The notes under the pieces: generated by a model
What the model was told of the DNA's origin: nothing
What the model saw: the letters and a program-made list of their open reading frames with translations, nothing else
Databases searched by the model: none
DNA from: Acidihalobacter ferrooxydans
GTDB lineage: Bacteria > Pseudomonadota > Gammaproteobacteria > DSM-5130 > Acidihalobacteraceae
NCBI RefSeq assembly: GCF_001975725.1
Contig: NZ_CP019434.1
Coordinates: forward strand, 1,633,486 to 1,697,485
DNA: 64,000 bases
Direction of reading: 5' to 3'
Position numbers and translations under genes: made by a program
Shown here: piece by piece, positions 47,270 through 56,210 of the stretch
How the letters are laid out: the number at the start of each line of letters is the position of its first letter
How positions within the stretch are numbered: position 1 is the first letter of the stretch

Positions 47270-48504
47270 TTCAGGAATTCGCGTATGGATGCGATTTCAT
47301 CGGAAGCCTCCTCGAGTACCTGCAGGGTGCGCTCGGAATCCGGTGCGCCAAGCCCCAGTTTCTTGAAACCGGGGACTTCGACGAGATCCGGCAACGCCTC
47401 CGGTTCCGGGGCGCGGAGATTTACATACAGGCGCGCCGTGTTGATGATGTCACAGAGATCGGGTTCTGGATCGGGATCGCGCTGCCACTGTGTAGTTTCT
47501 TCGGCGGCCGTGATGAATTCCTGGTCGAATCCCCAGTCCTTGAGAAGTATCCCTCCGAACAGGGGCGTGAAACGCCGTAATGCCTGTTCGATTTCTGCTT
47601 CACCGGGCGACAGGTCTTGAAGGTACTGCAGAATCGGGATCGCCCCGATACGGTGCAGCAGACCGCCGAGCAGGGCATGCTCCGGAGCCATCAGCCGGGT
47701 GTGCCGGGCGATAATAAAAGCATAGGCGGAGACATGAACGCTCAACTCCCAGTTACGACGCATCTGAGCAGCAATCACTGAGTCTGCGGATGAGAAGGCG
47801 TCGTGCAAGGCCATGCCCAATGCCAGATTCGCGCTGCGTTTGAGTCCGAGGCGGGTCGCGGCTTCACGTATCGACACAACGGTTTTTACGCCCCGAAAGG
47901 CTGCGCTGTTGGCAGCCTGGATCAGATGTGCGGCAATAGCCGGGTCGGTTTGCACGATTTTCGTGATGTCATTGATATCCGCTTGTTCGTCCTGGATCAG
48001 CAGGCGCACCCGAATGGCGACATCCGGCATGCCAGGAAGCTTGATCTGTCCGCTCTGTAGCATCGGATAAATGCGTGACAACAGCTCCGCCTCTACGGGT
48101 TGCAGCGGTGTTTCTTCAACACCGTACGACTGTTGCAGCAAGGATTCGACACGCTGTTTCTGAATGCTGAGCAAACTGACCGTGGAACCGCATCGTGCAT
48201 GATCCGGCAGTTCCTCCGCCTCCGTGAGGTCACCGAAAATGGGGGAGGCGGTTTGTCCGGCGAATTCTCCGGCGTTATCTTCCGAATTCAGGCGCCTGAT
48301 GACGCTACCATCGCGGACGATCTCAATGGCGCCGTCCAGCAGATAGATCAACCAGCTCTTGGCATTCCGTCCGGGTAATTTCTGCCCTTTTGTCAAGGTA
48401 TCCAGTCTGGCGTAGGGGAGCAATTCGCGCCTGTCGGCATCTGATAATCGATCCAGGGGGCTCAAACCAGAGAGGAGTTGCGGTGAGATTTCATTTGTTG
48501 GCAT
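47266..48504 (-). CDS. HDOD-domain signalling protein with N-terminal cyclic-nucleotide-binding-like domain
   Basis: The 412-residue protein has an N-terminal Crp-like beta-roll of about 120 residues (LDTLTKGQKLPGRNAKSWLI, and LLDGAIEIVRDGSVIRRL). A C-terminal HDOD domain follows (IKLPGMPDVAIRVRLLIQDE, ITKIVQTDPAIAAHLIQAAN, and ALLGGLLHRIGAIPIL). HDOD proteins resemble HD-GYP hydrolases but lack the metal-binding HD pair and act as signalling scaffolds. The ATG at 48504 follows AAGGAAA; an upstream ATG at 48525 would add seven residues. It is divergent from flgA. Confidence 0.85.
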   Translation of the reverse strand: MPTNEISPQLLSGLSPLDRLSDADRRELLPYARLDTLTKGQKLPGRNAKSWLIYLLDGAIEIVRDGSVIRRLNSEDNAGEFAGQTASPIFGDLTEAEELPDHARCGSTVSLLSIQKQRVESLLQQSYGVEETPLQPVEAELLSRIYPMLQSGQIKLPGMPDVAIRVRLLIQDEQADINDITKIVQTDPAIAAHLIQAANSAAFRGVKTVVSIREAATRLGLKRSANLALGMALHDAFSSADSVIAAQMRRNWELSVHVSAYAFIIARHTRLMAPEHALLGGLLHRIGAIPILQYLQDLSPGEAEIEQALRRFTPLFGGILLKDWGFDQEFITAAEETTQWQRDPDPEPDLCDIINTARLYVNLRAPEPEALPDLVEVPGFKKLGLGAPDSERTLQVLEEASDEIASIREFLN

Positions 48505-48529
48505 AGCGAGTGTTTTCCTTATCATGAAA

Positions 48530-48546
48530 AGAGGCGTTTCGCCTCT
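48530..48546. promoter_or_regulatory. Small perfect hairpin between the HDOD gene and flgA
   Basis: AGAGGCG-TTT-CGCCTCT (48530-48546) is flanked by AAAA on one side, so on the minus strand it reads as a hairpin followed by TTTT just upstream of the HDOD gene. It could attenuate that gene or separate the divergent transcripts. Confidence 0.4.
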
Positions 48547-48644
48547 CCCGGTCTACCCCGAAATTTATTGAGCTTATGTCCGACCGCAAGGATGCCATGA
48601 GACACTCCCGCGATGGAATCATCTCCCGCTGGAGAGACTGAAGC

Positions 48645-48660
48645 TGGCACCAGATTTGCA
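48645..48660 (+). promoter_or_regulatory. Sigma-54 promoter of flgA
   Basis: TGGCACCAGATTTGCA is a perfect match to TGGCAC-N5-TTGCA, with GG at 48646-48647 and GC at 48658-48659. It lies about 40 bases before the flgA ATG at 48700. The promoter is inside the longer open frame that starts at 48613, which rules against that start. Confidence 0.93.
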
Positions 48661-48699
48661 TTTTATGCGAATAATGGGAAATTCGAGTATATCAAGCTC

Positions 48700-49449
48700 A
48701 TGCATGACGATTTGTTGACGGCAGCGGTGGATTCGCGGATCAAGCGCGCATTGATGGCCGCTTGTCTGCTCGTCCTTCTGCCCCAACCCATGCTGACCGC
48801 ACAGGCCGCCCGGTCGATTGAATCCCCGGAGGCTCTCCGCCAGGCGGCGGTGGATTACGCACTCGGCCAGGCAAAACGTCGCTTACCTGAAGCGAGGCTC
48901 AGCGCCAAAGCCGCACCGCTCGATTCCAGGTTACGCATGACGGCATGCAAAACACCTTTGAAAACGCAGAGCGCTGCGGGTGCCGCACGGGTAGGCAATA
49001 CTGTGGTGGCGGTGCAATGTATGTCTCCGCGTTGGAAATTGTATGTGCCTGTCAGAGTCGATGCGTATATCGAAGTGGTCGTGGCGGCCCGACCTCTGTT
49101 GCGAGGCACCCATGTCGCTGGCGGCCAACTCACCCATGCCGAAAGGAATGCGGCCAGCTTGCCCTACGGCTATTTCACCCAAGCCTCCGAAGTTGTGGGG
49201 CAGGTGCTGACCAGAAATCTTGCTCCCGGTGCCGTGCTGACGCCCCAGGGTCTGCGGCCGCCCATGCTGGTCAAACGCGGGCAAATCGTGAGCGTGACGG
49301 CGGGCAGTGGAGGACTGAGCGTCAGTACGCATGGAGAAGCCTTGCAGAATGGCGCGCGTGGAGCATTGATTCGAGTGCGTAATCTTCAATCCAACCGGAT
49401 CGTACAGGGACGGGTGACAAGCGTTGGCACCGTTCACGTCGGGGGCTGA
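48700..49449 (+). CDS. flgA: Flagellar P-ring assembly chaperone FlgA
   Basis: FlgA is the periplasmic chaperone for P-ring protein FlgI. The 249-residue product has an N-terminal signal peptide after a short cytoplasmic lead (RALMAACLLVLLPQPMLTAQ, cleavage likely after AQA). The C-terminal SAF/ChapFlgA domain is seen in ARPLLRGTHVAGGQLTHAER, GQVLTRNLAPGAVLTPQGLR and VRNLQSNRIVQGRVTSVGTV. The ATG at 48700 fits a transcript from the sigma-54 site. In related genomes flgA, flgM and flgN sit together, as here. Confidence 0.93.
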   Translation: MHDDLLTAAVDSRIKRALMAACLLVLLPQPMLTAQAARSIESPEALRQAAVDYALGQAKRRLPEARLSAKAAPLDSRLRMTACKTPLKTQSAAGAARVGNTVVAVQCMSPRWKLYVPVRVDAYIEVVVAARPLLRGTHVAGGQLTHAERNAASLPYGYFTQASEVVGQVLTRNLAPGAVLTPQGLRPPMLVKRGQIVSVTAGSGGLSVSTHGEALQNGARGALIRVRNLQSNRIVQGRVTSVGTVHVGG

Positions 49450-49638
49450 TTGTCGCAGATATTTCATGAGAAAAGACGATGATTTCACAGAGCACTGGAT
49501 TCAAAGGAAATTTGATGGGAGATCAGTATTGTTGCGCTATGCTCGAGCGAAGAACCAATCAGTAAACTCAACGATCCAGCAAGGCGCTCCTGCTAATGAA
49601 TTATCCGGGGACATGGTGACGGCTTTTGCACGAAGCGC

Positions 49639-49665
49639 TAAAGTTTGTTGGGAACCCGCCGATAT
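49639..49665 (+). promoter_or_regulatory. Sigma-28 (FliA) promoter of flgM
   Basis: TAAAGTTT at 49639-49646 and GCCGATAT at 49658-49665, 11 bases apart, match the FliA consensus TAAAGTTT-N11-GCCGATAA in all but the last base. It lies about 50 bases before the flgM ATG. The 266-base gap after flgA (49450-49715) contains no other feature. Confidence 0.94.
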
Positions 49666-49715
49666 TGAATATAGAAGGATGACTCGACGGGTTGACCCGC
49701 TGGAGGATAAATTCC

Positions 49716-50045
49716 ATGAGCATTGATTTGAAACGTCCTGAATCGCTAGGCATTCAGGCACCTGCTGCGTCTTCCCGGACTGGAAAACCGGAGGCCTCTC
49801 CCAAGGAATCCTCCGCCTCTGGCACGACCTCTTCGCCTTCCGCTGGCGCAGCGGGTGATTCTGTGACCCTGACCCCCGCCGGCATGCAGCTCGCCCAGGC
49901 GGGCGTGACTCTCAGTCAACAACCCGTCGTGGATTCTCAGCGCGTTGACCAGATACGGCAGAAAATCCAGTCGGGAAACTATGTCATCGACCCCAGGCGC
50001 GTGGCAGACAAACTCCTGGGCTACGAAATTTCACAGAAAAAATGA
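49716..50045 (+). CDS. flgM: Anti-sigma-28 factor FlgM
   Basis: FlgM binds FliA until the hook is complete, then leaves through the export channel. The 109-residue protein is Ser/Ala/Pro-rich and disordered in its first 60 residues. It ends with the sigma-binding region (RVDQIRQKIQSGNYVIDPRR, then VADKLLGYE), the family hallmark. The ATG at 49716 follows GGAGG; the frame start at 49692 lies too close to the promoter. A FliA promoter directly upstream makes an autoregulatory loop. Confidence 0.95.
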   Translation: MSIDLKRPESLGIQAPAASSRTGKPEASPKESSASGTTSSPSAGAAGDSVTLTPAGMQLAQAGVTLSQQPVVDSQRVDQIRQKIQSGNYVIDPRRVADKLLGYEISQKK

Positions 50046-50051
50046 TGCCCG

Positions 50052-50504
50052 ATGAATAACGAAATCTGGCGCTATCAATTGCTGCAAGCGCTCGAAAGCG
50101 AGCTTTCCGCGGCGGTCGCTTTGCGTAGTCTCCTCAGCCGCGAAGAGGCGACATTGAGCGAAGGGCGTCTGGACGACCTCGAAGCGCTGATCCGTGCGAA
50201 AGAGGCGGCGATCGAAAATCTGGATTCAGCCTCGGAACACCGCACCGCCTTAGCCAAAGGACTTAGTCACGGTGGCGGCGTGGAGAGCCTGATCGAGCAA
50301 CTGTGCGGTGCAGACGCATCAGGTCATCCTTTGCAAGAGCTGTGGCCACGGCTCAGGAGCGAGATCGAGGCCTGTGCAGAGTTGAATCGCCAGAATGAGA
50401 TCCTGAATCGCGCCGGACAGCGCAGGGTGAAGCAATTACTGCGTTTAATGAATGGGCAGCCTATTGATCCTCTGACTTATGAGGGACTGGTCGGCAAGAC
50501 CTAG
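50052..50504 (+). CDS. flgN: FlgK/FlgL export chaperone FlgN
   Basis: FlgN carries the hook-filament junction proteins FlgK and FlgL to the export gate. The 150-residue helical product contains the family pattern of Leu/Glu heptads (LEALIRAKEAAIENLDSASE) and a C-terminal helix with LNRQNEILNRAGQRRVKQLL. It follows flgM after six bases. The TAG stop is the first part of a family 1 palindromic element, so its last residues (YEGLVGKT) may reflect that insertion. Confidence 0.88.
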   Translation: MNNEIWRYQLLQALESELSAAVALRSLLSREEATLSEGRLDDLEALIRAKEAAIENLDSASEHRTALAKGLSHGGGVESLIEQLCGADASGHPLQELWPRLRSEIEACAELNRQNEILNRAGQRRVKQLLRLMNGQPIDPLTYEGLVGKT

Positions 50505-50602
50505 GAGCCTGTCGGACTTGGAAAGAATCGGCTGCGGCGGTGGGATAAATGGGTCCATTCCCCACACGCCTCGCTTCGATCCTCCAATTCCGAAAGCTCC
50601 TG
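50502..50602. repeat. Palindromic repeat, family 1, copy C
   Basis: TAGGAGCCTGTCGGACTTGG (50502-50521) is the imperfect inverse of CCAATTCCGAAAGCTCCTGG (50583-50602). Most of the sequence, such as AAAGAATCGGCTGCGGCG and CGCCTCGCTTCGATCCTCCA, is shared with copy A. The left end supplies the flgN stop codon. After it, 50603-50836 holds no gene or motif I can support. Confidence 0.82.
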
Positions 50603-50836
50603 GTCGGTACATTGGGAAACGGACTTTCTCGGGAATTCATGGAATACAGCCGTGTGTCGTTCCATAGCCCGGAAATTTCAAAAATCTTCTTATGAAGCCC
50701 CTATCCGGCGCATATCAACACAAATCCATAAAACTCCGATTAGGCTGCATGACAGGATCGACTCGATGGTAAAGGCTGATATCCGGAACCTCATCGTCCA
50801 CCCGCTTGGATACAGGGGTACAGGGCCGGATTCGGC

Positions 50837-51625
50837 TCAATCGTCCTTCTTGATCTGTTTTCGCAGTTGTTCCCGCTCGAGGAAAGAGACGCTGCGCTGC
50901 ACCAGGCGTTGTTCCCGAGGAGGAAGATCCTGAAAGGCCAAACCGATCTGGAGGGTCTTGTGGGCCGGGTCAGTATGTAAATGGCGAATTTCCGCCTGGA
51001 CCGTGACATGCCCTTCGCCCGGTAGTTCCAAGTCGCATTCGGTGAACAGCAGGTTCGGAGAAAGCGTCTCGAGCTCACGCAATTTCTTGAGCATGACAGA
51101 CAATCCCCCGATGGATAGATCGCGTAACTGGCCGGTGAGTGCCAGTCCGTCGTCGTGTTTCAGGCGTACCTGACTCCTGATACTTAATGCCACTGGAGCG
51201 CGGTAACTGTAGCGCCGTTGCTGATGGCGAATGGCTGCAGGAATTTCCAGACGGTAGATAGGCAGGCCATTCTCTTTGCCGACGGAAATCACGCGGGTTT
51301 TGAAAGCTGTCTTGATGCCACGAACCTGTCCCAGCAGCCACAGGCCGACGCCTGGAATGACGTCGTTCTGCCTCGGCGAAGGCAGGAACTCGTCTAGCAG
51401 CATGGCATTTTTATTTTCATCGACATCCAGGATCGCAGTAGTAAACGCGTTCTCGTTGCCATCAAAGATGGCGGTGAGCAGCGCTTTTTCGCGAGTCAGT
51501 TCATCGAGAATCTGAAAGATCCTGCGCCGATCCGAGATGAGCTGATACTGGCTATCGGAGGCCGTATCCGTTGTTGAATTTTCCGGTTGTTGGGTCAAAG
51601 GTGTTATCCGTTCGGCTGTGTTCAT
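50837..51625 (-). CDS. ycgR: YcgR-type flagellar brake protein with PilZ domain
   Basis: YcgR proteins bind c-di-GMP and slow the motor at the switch or stator. The 262-residue protein has an N-terminal YcgR domain (residues of about 40-140) and a C-terminal PilZ domain. The PilZ domain carries the c-di-GMP motif RxxxR in RHQQRRYSYR and the second motif as DLSIGGLSV, both needed for binding. It is transcribed toward the flgMN end. No FliA promoter was found upstream. Confidence 0.9.
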   Translation of the reverse strand: MNTAERITPLTQQPENSTTDTASDSQYQLISDRRRIFQILDELTREKALLTAIFDGNENAFTTAILDVDENKNAMLLDEFLPSPRQNDVIPGVGLWLLGQVRGIKTAFKTRVISVGKENGLPIYRLEIPAAIRHQQRRYSYRAPVALSIRSQVRLKHDDGLALTGQLRDLSIGGLSVMLKKLRELETLSPNLLFTECDLELPGEGHVTVQAEIRHLHTDPAHKTLQIGLAFQDLPPREQRLVQRSVSFLEREQLRKQIKKDD

Positions 51626-51773
51626 GCAAATCCTATCGCAGCTTGTTCGGATCCGGTCAAGGAACTTCTGAGCGATTCATGACAGGGCGTCGGCGGCATC
51701 ATATCCACTGACCGTTCTTTCCATTTCGTCCGTGTGGCGGACAGTTTTCCGGGATCATACGCATGCCACGGAA

Positions 51774-52703
51774 TCAATGAGAGGTGCCTTGACCTTCTCG
51801 GATGGACAGGTTCGGCAGCATGACGATACGATTTCGCCCCGCTTGTTTGGCCTGATAAAGCGCGGCGTCGGCGCGATTGAAAAGTGAAGCCCTATCGTCG
51901 GTGGGATTCAAGGTGCTTACGCCAATACTGATGGTTGTACCGACTTGGCGGCCATCGTCCAGGGTAAGTGACAGATTTTCGATGGCCAGACGCAGACGTT
52001 CCGCCGTGTGATGCGCTGCGCAACCATCGGAGCCGCTCAGGACGATAACGAACTCTTCACCCCCATAACGGAATACCAGATCGGAATCACGCAGACTCTT
52101 CATCAGACTGTTCGCCACACACACGAGAATGCGATCTCCATTCGAATGGCCATATCGGTCATTGATTACTTTGAAACTGTCAATATCAGCGACCAGCAGG
52201 CTCAAAGGCCTTTGTTCACGATTTGCAAGACTGATCTCGCGTAGCAGCTGTTTGTCCATATCGGAGCGGTTACACAGCCCGGTTAAGGGGTCGGTATGTG
52301 CGAGCCGCAAGGCCTGCCGATAAAGCAATGCGTTGTTCAGTGGATGCATGAGCAGAGCGAGCAGATTTTCGATCCGCCGTGAGTCGAGCGGAGAAAACGG
52401 GCGTGCACGATAGAATCGGATCTCGCCGAGTGCCCGGTCGTCGAGTTTCAGCGTATAGGCAACCTCATGCCGGTTCAGGTGGCCATTATGGCAGTCGATT
52501 GCCTCCTCGTGATGACGATAGTGGAAGCCGTCGATGCCCATGTCCCTCTCCAGGAAATCAGCCCAATACCGGATCAATGTTTCAATATCCAGAGTCTGCT
52601 GGAGGCGCAGCAGTAGTTTTATCCCGCTATCGTTAGCTGTCTCGGTAAAGGTGCTCGTATCAGAGGGAATTTTTTTATCTTGATTGATGTCATAGATCAT
52701 CAT
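51774..52703 (-). CDS. Diguanylate cyclase (GGDEF domain)
   Basis: The 309-residue soluble protein has an N-terminal region of about 130 residues without a clear family. Its C-terminal GGDEF domain contains the active-site motif GGEEF (LVFRYGGEEFVIVLSG). The inhibitory site RxxD is present as RDSD, five residues before the motif, so it should make c-di-GMP and be feedback inhibited. The start is one of two adjacent ATGs. The 242-base gap upstream (52704-52946) is AT-rich, with a small hairpin GCAAT-AAAAA-ATTGC and no gene. Confidence 0.88.
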   Translation of the reverse strand: MMIYDINQDKKIPSDTSTFTETANDSGIKLLLRLQQTLDIETLIRYWADFLERDMGIDGFHYRHHEEAIDCHNGHLNRHEVAYTLKLDDRALGEIRFYRARPFSPLDSRRIENLLALLMHPLNNALLYRQALRLAHTDPLTGLCNRSDMDKQLLREISLANREQRPLSLLVADIDSFKVINDRYGHSNGDRILVCVANSLMKSLRDSDLVFRYGGEEFVIVLSGSDGCAAHHTAERLRLAIENLSLTLDDGRQVGTTISIGVSTLNPTDDRASLFNRADAALYQAKQAGRNRIVMLPNLSIREGQGTSH

Positions 52704-52946
52704 GCTTGCGCTTCCTGATGAGGGGCAGAGCTATATAAGCTAAATTCATGCCATATCTTACAAACGCAATAAAAAATTGCATATTCAGATAGATAGTTGC
52801 CTCAAGAGACTCATGATGGGCCGGACAGCCAATTCTTTGGCGCGGAAGGTACGCAAAGACGTATTTTCGTCAATATAACATCGTGACCCACGGAAAATCA
52901 GATAATCGGTTAACTTGGCTCTCATTCTGAATCTGCTGCGGTGAAT

Positions 52947-54473
52947 TCAGATATCCCGAGAATGCCGCAGCGTGCGGTCACGACCTTCGCGTTTGGCGGC
53001 ATACAGCGCTCTGTCGGCAGCGCGCAGTAAATCTTCCGCAGAATCAAAACCGGAGTCCGAGGAATGCTCCACATTCACGGAGGCCAGGCCGATGGAAATC
53101 GTCACACTGATACCTGCGTCGTCGTGTGTAAAACGCGTTTTTGCGATATGCCGGCGCAAACGATCCAAGAGACCGAAAGCATCTGACTCCTTTGTCCCTG
53201 GCAATAACACGACGAACTCCTCTCCGCCGTATCGAGCTACCACATCTGAACGACGCAGCTCTTCCTTCATCATCCGGGCGAGCGCTTTTAACACCACATC
53301 ACCCGCTGAATGGCCATAAGTATCGTTGACTTTTTTAAAGTGATCGATATCGAGAAAGCCGACCGATAACGGCCAGCCTTGCTTTTTAGCCGCCAGGTAC
53401 TCGCGTTCCATCAGTTCCGCCAGTCGCCGGCGATTGCTCAAGCCCGTCAAGGGATCGCTTTGATTTTGCACCTCAAGCTCACGATTACGCGCTTCGAGAA
53501 CTTCACTCCGTGACTTGTAATCTCGTGCTTCCTGCAGCGACTTAAGATTACGCAACAATCTGATATCGCGTGCCTCAGCTACAAAATGAGCCACTTCCTG
53601 ATCAGTGAGCAGTTTGATTTCGAACAAGGCAGAGTAATCGGGCAACAAGGTGGCAACCCGATCAATGACTGCCATGAAACCATCGGTGTCCAGCTCGAGA
53701 TAGTCCTGCGCCCATTGCGCTAGGGCTGACAAGGCTTCTTCATCCGGTGCACCTGCGAGGCAATAATCGGCAAGCTGCCCTGACGCATGCACGTAGCGAT
53801 CAAGCAGGGATGATTGCGCCGGTGCATCGTTGACGTTGAGATTATGGCTACCGCGTACGGCGCGCCACAAAGGCTCGGGAATGTTCCAGCTTTGCAGCAA
53901 GCAACATCCGACCTGGGCATGATCGAAGCCAAACGTTGCCGACTCCAGACGTGCCAACTCCGCATGCGACGAGGCGGCTTGCAGCAATGCCGAATAGCGT
54001 ACTGACTCTGCCTGCTCAAATACGAGCATACCGATATCTTGCAATAAAGCGGCCAGAAAAAAACGTCCGGTATCGCCGCCTTGCGAATGTTCGACCAGAA
54101 CGCGCGCGAAGATCGCTGCAGTCAGGGAACGGCGCCAATAGTTGCGTTTATTGATGCATCCCCCGTTGGCGGGGGGCTGCAATGAAAAACTCAATGCGAG
54201 TGTGATTGCTGCGTCGAAGCCGAGCAAATTGACTGCCTGGCGCAAATTGTCCACTTGCCGACGCATCGCATAGAGCGGTGAATTGGCCGCCTTGAGCAAG
54301 CGTGCGCTGAGTGCCGGATCGTTAGCGACTACACCGGCTACCTCGCTTGGCCCCGCATAGGGATCATCGCCCAACTCGAGTACCCGCAAAGCCACGGCGG
54401 GCAAAGAGGGAAGGCGTGCAGCCCTGCGCAGGATCGCATCGGCCCCGCTATCAGATAAATTCTGTTCCGTCAT
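52947..54473 (-). CDS. HDOD-GGDEF diguanylate cyclase
   Basis: The 508-residue cytoplasmic protein has an HDOD domain in residues of about 10-270 (LPSLPAVALRVLELGDDPYA, and FLAALLQDIGMLVFEQAE), a coiled-coil linker and a GGDEF domain. The active motif is GGEEF (VVARYGGEEFVVLLPG) and the I-site is RRSD, so it should be an active, feedback-inhibited cyclase. It lies beside a second HDOD protein and a second cyclase, both near flagellar genes. A family 2 palindrome lies upstream of its start (54541-54668). Confidence 0.9.
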   Translation of the reverse strand: MTEQNLSDSGADAILRRAARLPSLPAVALRVLELGDDPYAGPSEVAGVVANDPALSARLLKAANSPLYAMRRQVDNLRQAVNLLGFDAAITLALSFSLQPPANGGCINKRNYWRRSLTAAIFARVLVEHSQGGDTGRFFLAALLQDIGMLVFEQAESVRYSALLQAASSHAELARLESATFGFDHAQVGCCLLQSWNIPEPLWRAVRGSHNLNVNDAPAQSSLLDRYVHASGQLADYCLAGAPDEEALSALAQWAQDYLELDTDGFMAVIDRVATLLPDYSALFEIKLLTDQEVAHFVAEARDIRLLRNLKSLQEARDYKSRSEVLEARNRELEVQNQSDPLTGLSNRRRLAELMEREYLAAKKQGWPLSVGFLDIDHFKKVNDTYGHSAGDVVLKALARMMKEELRRSDVVARYGGEEFVVLLPGTKESDAFGLLDRLRRHIAKTRFTHDDAGISVTISIGLASVNVEHSSDSGFDSAEDLLRAADRALYAAKREGRDRTLRHSRDI

Positions 54474-54540
54474 AAGCCGGTACCCGCTGTCCTGGGGGCA
54501 AAATCGATCAATGTTCGCGCTTTCTTATATCAAAGCATTT

Positions 54541-54668
54541 TTCAACCCGGATAATCCATTAGGAGAAGCGATGATGGTGCTGAAATTCGGATTCACAGCG
54601 ATGAGAGTTTCCCCCTGAATTCAAAAATCAAGCAAGTGCGCCTCTCCTAATGGATTATCCAAGTTTAA
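54541..54668. repeat. Palindromic repeat, family 2, copy 3
   Basis: TTCAACCCGGATAATCCATT (54541-54560), continuing AGGAGAAGCG, is the inverse of CGCCTCTCCTAATGGATTAT (54639-54658), which continues CCAAGTTTAA. Inner arms (ATTCGGATTCACAG and CTGAATTCAAAAATC) also partly pair. This is the most regular copy of the family. The rest of 54474-54805 is AT-rich with no gene. Confidence 0.85.
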
Positions 54669-54855
54669 CGCAGATAATCTGTTATCCCGGCTATTCAAAA
54701 AAGCAGAAACCCAATACGCAATAAAACACACCTGCTCATACCGTGTTATCGAGCATGATCCCGCCTATCATAGAATGTACTCAAGAATCCTTTATTTTGC
54801 CAGTCTGAACCGCCCCGGGTTTTGCGGAGGCTCCAACACTTGAGAGAATGGAGCC

Positions 54856-55179
54856 ATGAACAAAGCCAAGAAGTATTCCCCTGAGGTACGTGAGCGTGCG
54901 GTGCGTTTGGTGCAGGAGCGCCGTGGCGAGTATCCCTCGTTGTGGTCGGCGGTGGAGTCGATTGCGCCGAAGATCGGCTGTTCGGCCAACACCCTGCATG
55001 AATGGGTCAAGCGGGCCGAGGTCGATGGCGGGACGCGCCCGGGTACGACGAGCGCCGAGGCTCAGCGCATCAAGGAACTGGAGCGCGAGGTCAAAGAACT
55101 GCGCCGGGCCAACGAGATCCTGCGCACGGCCAGTGCTTTTTTCGCCCAGGCGGAGCTCGACCGCAAGCTCAAATCGTAA
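54856..55179 (+). CDS. IS3-family transposase OrfA
   Basis: The 107-residue DNA-binding subunit has a helix-turn-helix ([20 protein letters not shown], then [16 protein letters not shown]) and a leucine-zipper-like segment ([20 protein letters not shown]). Near its end the frame passes over T TTT TTC (55137-55143), a canonical -1 slippery heptamer in the right phase. Ribosomes slipping there would make the OrfAB transposase. Confidence 0.92.
   Translation: MNKAKKYSPEVRERAVRLVQERRGEYPSLWSAVESIAPKIGCSANTLHEWVKRAEVDGGTRPGTTSAEAQRIKELEREVKELRRANEILRTASAFFAQAELDRKLKS
55137..55143 (+). other. Programmed -1 frameshift site of the IS3 element
   Basis: T TTT TTC is in the phase X XXY YYZ relative to orfA (codons TTT at 55138 and TTC at 55141). 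After a -1 slip, reading continues into the orfB frame as CGC CCA GGC. This is the usual IS3 mode of making the transposase. Confidence 0.85.
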
Positions 55180-56210
55180 GCCGCTACGCGTACATCGATC
55201 AACATCGCGACGCCTTTGGGGTCGAGCCGATCTGCCGTGTGTTGCAGATCGCCCCGTCGGCGTATCGACGTCATGCCGCAAGGCGGCGCAGCCCTGCGTT
55301 GCGCAGCGCCCGGGATCGACGTGATGAGACACTGCTGCCCGAGATCGAGCGCGTGTGGCAGGCCAACCAGCAGGTCTACGGTGCCGTGAAGGTCTGGAAG
55401 CAGCTCCGGCGCGAAGGCATTGCTGTGGCCCGCTGCACGGTCGAGCGGCTGATGCGCCGCCAGGGCCTGCGCGGCGTCATTCGCGGCAAGGCGGTGCGCA
55501 CCACGATCAGCAACCCCGCGGCTCCGTGTCCCCTGGATCGGGTCAACCGCCAGTTCACGGCCGAGCGGCCCAACCCGCTGTGGGTCTCCGACTTCACCTA
55601 CGTCTCGACTTGGCAGGGCTGGGTGTATGTCGCCTTCGTCATCGACGTGTTTGCCCGTTATATCGTCGGCTGGCGCGTGAGCCGCACGATGACCACGGAC
55701 TTCGTGCTCGATGCGCTGGAGCAGGCCCTCTACGCCCGTCAGCCCGAACGCGACGCCTTGATCCACCACAGCGACAAAGGGTCTCAATATGTCAGCATCC
55801 GTTACGCCGAACGACTCCAGGAGGCCGGTATCGAACCCTCCGTCGGCAGCACGGGCGACAGTTACGACAATGCTCTGGCCGAAACGATCAACGGCCTGTA
55901 CAAGGCCGAAATCATCCATCGGCGTGGCCCCTGGAAATCCGCCGATGCCGTCGAGTGGGCCACCTTGGAATGGGTGTCCTGGTTCAACAACCAACGCCTG
56001 ATGGAACCCCTGGGCTATATCCCGCCCGCAGAAGCTGAGGCACTACTACCGGCAACTCAGGCAGCCAGCCTCCGTTGCCGCTTAACTTCAACCAAACAGC
56101 CTCCGCGTTTCCCGGGGCGGTTCAGTTCAAGCGTGGAGAGACCGGTTTTGGTTTGGCTGAGCAGATACATGGCCAGAAACCACAAGCGCAGCGGCACATG
56201 GCTGTTCTGA
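55143..56210 (+). CDS. IS3-family transposase OrfB (integrase core), C-terminus altered
   Basis: The catalytic subunit carries the DDE residues in [28 protein letters not shown] and [16 protein letters not shown]. It is read as a fusion with OrfA. After [12 protein letters not shown] the frame differs from the usual ending: two bases appear to be missing near 56041, because the alternative frame reads [13 protein letters not shown] and stops at TAA 56083-56085. The present frame runs on through the IS end into the next element, up to 56210, adding about 42 foreign residues. The element may therefore be inactive. Confidence 0.85.
   Translation, partial: RPGGARPQAQIVSRYAYIDQHRDAFGVEPICRVLQIAPSAYRRHAARRRSPALRSARDRRDETLLPEIERVWQANQQVYGAVKVWKQLRREGIAVARCTVERLMRRQGLRGVIRGKAVRTTISNPAAPCPLDRVNRQFTAERPNPLWVSDFTYVSTWQGWVYVAFVIDVFARYIVGWRVSRTMTTDFVLDALEQALYARQPERDALIHHSDKGSQYVSIRYAERLQEAGIEPSVGSTGDSYDNALAETINGLYKAEIIHRRGPWKSADAVEWATLEWVSWFNNQRLMEPLGYIPPAEAEALLPATQAASLRCRLTSTKQPPRFPGRFSSSVERPVLVWLSRYMARNHKRSGTWLF

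Larger units (their letters stand above)
54806..56124 (+). mobile_element. IS3-family insertion sequence, 1319 bases
   Basis: The ends carry inverted repeats beginning TGAACCGCCCCGGG and continuing GCGGAGGC, with only four central mismatches. It contains orfA and orfB in the -1 frame arrangement of the IS3 family. The flanks (CAGTC on the left, GTTCA on the right) show no clear target duplication. On the right it abuts a truncated IS1595-type gene, and the missing part of that gene is not on the left, so a deletion or recombination occurred. Confidence 0.9.
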
